The notes under the pieces are model-generated. The model saw only the letters and a program-made list of their open reading frames with translations. It had not been told where the DNA came from and searched no databases. Both the position numbers and the translations under genes were made by a program. From Microbacterium sp. Gd 4-13 (lineage in GTDB: Bacteria > Actinomycetota > Actinomycetes > Actinomycetales > Microbacteriaceae), in contig NZ_QEIJ01000004.1 in NCBI RefSeq assembly GCF_003095395.1, positions 1-64,000 of the forward strand: a stretch of DNA of 64,000 nt, in the 5' to 3' direction. Position 1 is the stretch's first letter. Every line of letters starts with the position of its first letter. Positions 59,406 through 64,000 of the stretch are shown in pieces.

Positions 59406-60755
59406 ATGGCGGTCACTCGATTTTCCACGGCGCTGTCCCGGATCCGGCCCGGTCAGGCGATCACCATCGCGTTCGGCGCGGTTCTCGCCGTCGGAACGGC
59501 GCTTCTTCTGATGCCGATCTCGGTGCAGGGGCGCGGGGCGACCTTCATCGAGGCGCTCTTCACCGCCACCAGCGCGCTGTGCGTCACCGGACACATCATC
59601 GTGGATACGCCGCTTTTCTGGTCGCCGTTCGGGCAGGTCGTGATCCTCGCCCTCATCCAGATCGGTGGCTTCGGGGTGATGTCGCTCGCGACTCTTCTGG
59701 GGCTCCTCGTCGCGCGGCGGCTCGGGCTGCGAACACGGCTCACCGCCGTCAGCGAGACGCATACCGTCGCTGTCGGCGACGTTCGCCGCGTGCTCAGCGG
59801 TGTTGCGCTCATCACCCTCACCACCGAGGTCGTCGTCGCGCTCGTACTGACGCTGCGGTTCTGGGGCGGCTACGGCGAAGAGCCGGGGCGGGCGATCTGG
59901 CTGGGCGTCTTCCACGCCGTGTCGTCGTTCAACAACGCCGGGTTCGCACTCTTCAGCGACAACCTCATGGGGTTCGTAGCTGATCCGTGGATCTGTCTGC
60001 CGATCTGCGCCGCGGTCATCCTGGGCGGGCTCGGCTTCCCGGTCATCATGGAGCTGCGCAAGCGGCTGGTCATGCCGCGAAAGTGGACGCTGAACACCAT
60101 CACCGTCGTCATCGGCACGCTCGTGCTCCTGGTGGCCGGAGCCATCGCCCTGACGGCGCTGGAATGGGCGAACCCCGCCACTCTCGGTGCACTCGACCCG
60201 GCAGGCCGCGTGCTCGCCGGTTTCACAGCATCCGTCATGCCGCGAACCGCCGGATTCAATTCGATCGACGTCTCGCAGATGCGCGACGAGAGCTGGTTCG
60301 TCACCGACATCCTCATGTTCATCGGCGGGGGGCCGGCGGGAACGGCGGGAGGGCTGAAGATCACCACGTTCGCGGTGCTGTTCTTCATCGTGATCGCCGA
60401 ACTGCGCGGCGACACCGCCGTCAACATGTTCGGCAAACGCCTCCCGCGCTCCACCCACCGCGAGGCGTTGACCGTCGCGCTCCTGTCTCTCGCCCTCGTG
60501 GTCGCGTCGACCCTCGCGATCATGCTGATGAGCCCCTACGGATTCGATCGCGTCGTGTTCGAGGTCATCTCGGCCTTCGCGACGGTGGGCCTGTCGACCG
60601 GGATCACCGCGAGTCTTCCGCCCGCCGCGCAGCTCATCCTCATCGTGCTGATGTTCATCGGCAGGCTCGGGCCTGTTCTGCTGGGCTCGGCCTTGGCACT
60701 GTCCATTCAGAAGCGTCAGTACGAACTCCCGAAGGAGCGTCCGATCATTGGATAA
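59406..60755 (+). CDS. trkH: Trk/Ktr potassium uptake protein, membrane subunit
   Basis: A 449-residue potassium channel-like subunit with four repeated M1-P-M2 units. Selectivity-filter regions are TSALCVTGH, FHAVSSFNNAGF, TASVMPRTAGFNS and AFATVGLSTGI. It is the KtrB/TrkH type of Gram-positives. The start is uncertain: ATG 59406 gives the usual N-terminus, but ATGs at 59373 and 59379 are in frame and no strong ribosome binding site decides. It overlaps trkA by 8 nt. Confidence 0.9.
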   Translation: MAVTRFSTALSRIRPGQAITIAFGAVLAVGTALLLMPISVQGRGATFIEALFTATSALCVTGHIIVDTPLFWSPFGQVVILALIQIGGFGVMSLATLLGLLVARRLGLRTRLTAVSETHTVAVGDVRRVLSGVALITLTTEVVVALVLTLRFWGGYGEEPGRAIWLGVFHAVSSFNNAGFALFSDNLMGFVADPWICLPICAAVILGGLGFPVIMELRKRLVMPRKWTLNTITVVIGTLVLLVAGAIALTALEWANPATLGALDPAGRVLAGFTASVMPRTAGFNSIDVSQMRDESWFVTDILMFIGGGPAGTAGGLKITTFAVLFFIVIAELRGDTAVNMFGKRLPRSTHREALTVALLSLALVVASTLAIMLMSPYGFDRVVFEVISAFATVGLSTGITASLPPAAQLILIVLMFIGRLGPVLLGSALALSIQKRQYELPKERPIIG

Positions 60756-61446
60756 GTCGACCCACCTCTTCACGCGACGCCGCGGGCGCCCCGGCTCTGC
60801 GTCCTCCGTGGTCGTGATCGGCCTCGGACGCTTCGGCGGTGCCCTGGCCACTGAATTGGCGCGGTCCGGCACCGAGGTGCTGGGCATCGACGCCGACGAA
60901 GACATCGTGCAGTCGCTCAATGGCGTGCTGACCCACGTCGTCCGCGCCGACTCCACGCGGCAGGTGGCGCTCGACCAGCTCGGTGTCGCCGACTTCGATC
61001 GAGTCGTGGTCGGTATCGGCTCCGACATCGAGGCGAGCATCCTCACCGCGTCGCTCCTCAAGCGCATGGGAGTCCGCTCCATCTGGGCGAAGGCCATCAG
61101 CGAGCAGCACGGCCTCATTCTGGAACAGCTGGGTATCGAGCACGTCATCTTCCCCGAGGCCGACATGGGCCGTCGCGTGGCGCACCTGGTGCGCGGCTCG
61201 ATGCTCGACTACGTCGAGTTCGACAACGACCTCGTCGTCGCCAAGACGATCGCCCCGCAGGAGATGGTCGGGCAGACCCTCGAGCAGTCCGCCGTCCGTC
61301 GGCGCCACGGCATCACCGTCGTCAAGATCAAGTCGTCGGATGGGCAGTGGCATGCCGCGGGTGCGTCGTCGCTCGTGTCTGAGGGTGACACCCTCATCGT
61401 GATCGGGCCCGTGGAGCGCACCGAGCGTTTCGCGTCGCTCGTCTGA
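60748..61446 (+). CDS. trkA: Trk/Ktr potassium uptake regulator
   Basis: A 232-residue RCK protein that gates TrkH. The N-terminal Rossmann domain has VIGLGRFGGALA and binds ATP/ADP or NAD; the C-terminal RCK_C domain (about 150-232) is present. The start is TTG at 60748 with GAAGGAG (60731-60737) 10 nt upstream, inside trkH, so the two are coupled. Confidence 0.9.
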   Translation: MDKSTHLFTRRRGRPGSASSVVVIGLGRFGGALATELARSGTEVLGIDADEDIVQSLNGVLTHVVRADSTRQVALDQLGVADFDRVVVGIGSDIEASILTASLLKRMGVRSIWAKAISEQHGLILEQLGIEHVIFPEADMGRRVAHLVRGSMLDYVEFDNDLVVAKTIAPQEMVGQTLEQSAVRRRHGITVVKIKSSDGQWHAAGASSLVSEGDTLIVIGPVERTERFASLV

Positions 61447-61478
61447 GCCGTCTCATCCCGCCGAAGCCTCGGATGGCA

Positions 61479-61499
61479 ATACTCCTCCCCATGGAGTAT
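61479..61499. promoter_or_regulatory. Candidate PadR operator
   Basis: ATACTCC (61479-61485) and GGAGTAT (61493-61499) form a perfect 7-bp inverted repeat with a 7-nt spacer. The right half overlaps the -10 box TATGGT (61497-61502) of the padR gene, consistent with autorepression. Confidence 0.6.
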
Positions 61500-61509
61500 G
61501 GTCGCTGGC

Positions 61510-61863
61510 ATGAGCGCACCCCTGACCCCGCCGGTCTTCTGGATCCTCACCTCGTTGGCGTCTCAGCGGCGCCACGGCTACGACATTCTTCGTGCGACCG
61601 AGGAAGCGTCGGGCGGTGACGTCTCCCTGCGGGTCACGTCGTTGTACGCCGCGCTGGAGCGCATGGAACGCGAAGGTCTGATCGTCGTCGACGGCGAGGA
61701 GGTCGTCAACGGGCGCACTCGGCGATATTTCCGAATCTCGCCGACCGGCTCTTCGCGACTCGACGCGGAAGTCACGCGCATGGAGAGCGCGGCGAGAGCG
61801 GCGCGAGCGAGCATGGCGACACGCGCGCCGGCCTGGGGTGCCTCGATGGTGATGCCCACATGA
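61510..61863 (+). CDS. PadR-family transcriptional regulator
   Basis: A 117-residue winged-helix regulator of the short PadR type; the core is FWILTSLASQRRHGYDILRATEE and SLYAALERMEREGLI. The ATG has TATGGT 7 nt upstream and no ribosome binding site, so it is probably leaderless. Its stop overlaps the next gene (ATGA), the usual arrangement in which PadR controls a co-transcribed membrane protein. Confidence 0.87.
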   Translation: MSAPLTPPVFWILTSLASQRRHGYDILRATEEASGGDVSLRVTSLYAALERMEREGLIVVDGEEVVNGRTRRYFRISPTGSSRLDAEVTRMESAARAARASMATRAPAWGASMVMPT

Positions 61864-63215
61864 CCCCGTCGACGGAAGATCGATACCGGAGCCTGCTGCG
61901 CTGGTACCCGAAAGCCTGGCGGGCAGAGAACGAAGACGTCGTGGTGGGAACGCTGCTCGATGTGGCCGATAGCCGTGGGGGCGACCGACCGTCTGCGCGC
62001 GAACGAGGGTCGGTGATCGCGCACGGTCTCGGCACGCGTATGGACGTCCGTTCCGCGCTCGGCGCCGCGCTGGCCGGGCTCCTCCTCGCGGCGGTCGCCG
62101 GCGGCCTCGCGGTCTGGGGCACGGAGCCCCTCACGGAGTCGGGTCTGTCGTGGCTTCTCCCACTCCTCACCGTGGCCGCGATCCCCCTCCTCGCCGCGTT
62201 CGGGTTGATCGCGATCGTGCGTCAGCGCGGGCTGGTCTCTCCGCCCCGCGCGATCATCGCCCTCGGCCTGGCGTTCGTCGCGTTCTCGCTCGCGTTCGTC
62301 GCGTACATCGCGTGGAGTCTCGCGTTCGACTTCGCCGACGCGGGAGAGCCCACCACGGGTCTCGCGGCCGTCTTCGTGCCGATCTTCACCGCTGCCTGGC
62401 TGGCCGGTGCGGCGGCCGTCGCCGCGCTCTTCGGCGCGATCCTCGCACGGGCCGGGATGCGGCCGGGGGTCGCTCTTCTCGTCGCCGCGGCCTGCGGCGT
62501 GGTCACCGCGCCTGCCCTGGGGGTGTCCCTCGTCTCGCCCACGGTCCCGACGATCGCGGCAGCAGGAGTCGCGATCGCGTCTCTCGCTCTCCTCCGTCCC
62601 CGACGTGGCGCCGCTCGTGCGCGACAGGCGACGTCACCGGTGCCCGTGAGGACTCTCCGACTCGCCCGAGGTCTCGCGGTCATCAGCCTCGCGGGAAGCC
62701 TTCTCGGCATCGCCTACGCGGTGACCGGTGCGTCGTGGTCGCCCGGCGCGGCCGATGGCACGGAGGCGATGGGCCACGGAATCACGATCTCGGTCTTGTC
62801 GGGCATCCCCCTGCTCGCCGCGTTCGTCGTGATCGCCTCCGCGCGTCGGGGCAACGCTCCGGCCACCTGGGGCCCGCTGGCGCTGCTCGCAGCCTCGCTC
62901 TGCGCGATCGCCGCGGCCTATGTGCACGCGCCGTCGTGGAACGCGATGGCGCCGGCGCTCGCCGTGTCGGCCGCGCTCGGAGGGGCCGCGGTCGCGTGGT
63001 GGCTCGCCGCCCGCCTGCGCGGCCCTCTGGCCGCACGGATCGTCACCGCCGCGCTGCTCGGACTCGGGTACGCCTCGTTCCTCGGCACGATACTCGCGCC
63101 GGCGTTGGCGTTCTTCGTGCCGATCGCGGCGTTCGTCTCCGCGATCTGGGTGACGCGCACAGCGGCGCCGCGCCTCTCCGCGCCCGGTGCCGCCGAAGGC
63201 CCGATCCAAGCCTGA
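61860..63215 (+). CDS. PadR-linked multi-pass membrane protein
   Basis: A 451-residue protein. Residues 1-40 form a cytoplasmic helix pair (YRSLLRWYPKAWRAENEDVV) like those in HAAS/DUF1700-type PadR partners. About ten membrane helices follow from residue 65 on, with a charged loop near 240-255. Function unknown; the partner family is often tied to envelope stress or permease-like roles. It is translationally coupled to padR. Confidence 0.75.
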   Translation: MTPSTEDRYRSLLRWYPKAWRAENEDVVVGTLLDVADSRGGDRPSARERGSVIAHGLGTRMDVRSALGAALAGLLLAAVAGGLAVWGTEPLTESGLSWLLPLLTVAAIPLLAAFGLIAIVRQRGLVSPPRAIIALGLAFVAFSLAFVAYIAWSLAFDFADAGEPTTGLAAVFVPIFTAAWLAGAAAVAALFGAILARAGMRPGVALLVAAACGVVTAPALGVSLVSPTVPTIAAAGVAIASLALLRPRRGAARARQATSPVPVRTLRLARGLAVISLAGSLLGIAYAVTGASWSPGAADGTEAMGHGITISVLSGIPLLAAFVVIASARRGNAPATWGPLALLAASLCAIAAAYVHAPSWNAMAPALAVSAALGGAAVAWWLAARLRGPLAARIVTAALLGLGYASFLGTILAPALAFFVPIAAFVSAIWVTRTAAPRLSAPGAAEGPIQA

Positions 63216-63216
63216 C

Positions 63217-63242
63217 CCGCTGCCGCGCAGCTCCGGCAGCGG
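63217..63242. terminator. Terminator after the membrane protein gene
   Basis: CCGCTGCCG (63217-63225) pairs perfectly with CGGCAGCGG (63234-63242) around an 8-nt loop, between convergent genes. Confidence 0.65.
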
Positions 63243-63285
63243 CGCGACGGGTGGCTCGAGGAGCCAGAGGTGGCGGATGGCGACG

Positions 63286-63727
63286 TCAGGAGCTTCCCGA
63301 CTCCAGCAGTTCGCGGGCGCGGGCCAGGCCCGCGGCGAGTGTCGACGACGCGGTCTGCGCCACGATGGGCTCGACCAGCCGCAGCATGCCCGCCGGGCTG
63401 GCCTCGATCGTCGCCGTCACGCGGCACCCGTCTTCATGCTCGGCGAAGCTGAATCGAAGCGAGGTCGGCATCGTGCCGGACGTGCTCGTCGCGGCCATGG
63501 TCTGCGGCGGATGGAACGCCGTCACACGCCAGTCGAAGGTGAGGGGCCGACCCATCACGTTCATCCGCGTGCGGATGGGCGCTCCCCACCGTCACGGGTG
63601 GTGGTGTCAGCAGCTCCTCGGAGATGACCGAGGCATCCCACCGCGCCCGGTTCGCGGGGTCGGTGAGGAAGGCGAAGACCTCGCCGCGCTCGCGACCGAT
63701 GTCGATGTGCTCGGTGATGGTGAACAT
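63286..63727 (-). pseudogene. SRPBCC-family protein gene with a 1-nt frameshift
   Basis: The reading frame from ATG 63727 (GGGAGG upstream) encodes FTITEHIDIGRERGEVFAFL and the start of a START/SRPBCC (polyketide cyclase-like) fold, but loses homology near 63580. From there the frame ending at 63286 continues the same fold. Removing one G from the GGG at 63577-63579 joins them into about 146 residues. This is either a recent inactivation or a sequencing error. The fold binds hydrophobic ligands; no function can be given. Confidence 0.75.
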
Positions 63728-63865
63728 GCGCCCCTCCCGTGATCTCAGCCTGGCAGAGATCGATACGGGCGGGGTCACCGCGTCGCAGGCCGGCCCAGCA
63801 TCGGCGCGCGGCGGGTACCGCCGGTCGTCGTGATGCGTGCCGCGGGGATCGCGACCCGACCGCTC

Positions 63866-64000
63866 TCAGTCGGCCGTCGGCCCGTCGATGATCTCGCGCA
63901 TGGTCTGCAGCGAGATGGCCTCGGGCTGTCCGTCGGTCAGCTCGTGGATCTCGGTGGCGAGCCCGAGCTGCTCGAGCAGCGTGATCGTCTTCTCCAGGCG
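63866..64000 (-). CDS. C-terminal end of a gene running off the window
   Basis: The last 44 codons of a minus-strand gene, open to the window edge, ending in TGA at 63866-63868. The visible part is acidic and helical (LEKTITLLEQLGLATEIHEL). Too little is present to name a family. Confidence 0.55.
   Translation of the reverse strand, partial: RLEKTITLLEQLGLATEIHELTDGQPEAISLQTMREIIDGPTAD

Overview
The window is chromosomal DNA from a high-GC Gram-positive bacterium, most likely a Microbacteriaceae member close to Microbacterium. The signs are very strong G/C third-codon bias, GTG and TTG starts, many apparently leaderless genes, actinobacterial families (small DUF7882 proteins, DUF6421, DUF4397, class F sortase, DUF222/HNH, nei2-lhr pair) and the 3' end of a 5S rRNA at position 1. 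No phage, transposon, CRISPR array or tRNA is visible. Most of the window is ordinary core and sugar-metabolism sequence; the unusual signals are mainly in promoters and intergenic repeats.

Layout. 1-894: end of an rRNA operon, two terminator hairpins and a GNAT acetyltransferase. 1082-3903: cell-surface cluster of a DUF4397 exported protein, a class F sortase lipoprotein, an ECF sigma factor and its RskA-like anti-sigma factor. 4098-8102: acyl-CoA ligase, a MarR regulator, small hypothetical genes and three DUF7882 paralogues. 8112-18789: a xylo-oligosaccharide locus. A LacI regulator faces a binding protein, two permeases and a cytoplasmic GH3 enzyme (the order of the Streptomyces bxlR-EFGA locus), followed by a ROK regulator facing xylA and xylB. 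Imported oligosaccharide would be hydrolysed by the GH3 enzyme and the xylose passed through xylose isomerase and xylulokinase into the pentose phosphate pathway. 18890-25562: TetR/MmpL pair, small alarmone synthetase, coiled-coil protein, CPA2 antiporter and a hypothetical gene. 25643-32028: glgX-treY-treZ, turning glycogen or maltodextrin into trehalose.

32167-37311: 2-oxoglutarate/Fe(II) oxygenase with a structured leader, TspO-like membrane protein, glutamine amidotransferase, a LysR effector domain without a DNA-binding domain facing a DUF1304 gene, a hexapeptide-repeat protein and a YitT protein. 37546-43084: nei2-lhr DNA repair operon. 43179-52075: esterase, Nudix-like protein with a degenerate motif, threonine aldolase-like enzyme, MFS transporter, SDR, NRDE protein, coaBC, DUF6421 and MarR. 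52285-57477: a 1730-residue secreted, wall-anchored lamin-tail/metallophosphoesterase protein. 57555-64000: DUF222/HNH nuclease, trkH-trkA potassium uptake, a PadR/membrane-protein pair, a frameshifted SRPBCC gene and a truncated gene at the edge.

The strongest cross-cutting signal is an identical 10-mer, GATGTCGGAG, exactly 8 nt before a -10 box and 6 nt before the ATG of four separate genes: lhr(-nei), the esterase, the MFS transporter and the DUF222/HNH nuclease. It matches the LexA-independent DNA-damage promoter (RecA-NDp, bound by PafBC), so these genes probably form part of a DNA-damage regulon. At least 21 genes have a -10 box 6-7 nt before the start codon, the signature of leaderless transcripts. 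A 9-mer, GGATGCTGC, occurs at least 22 times on both strands and forces rare codons. Two 74-nt palindromic elements 81% identical to each other sit in intergenic gaps.
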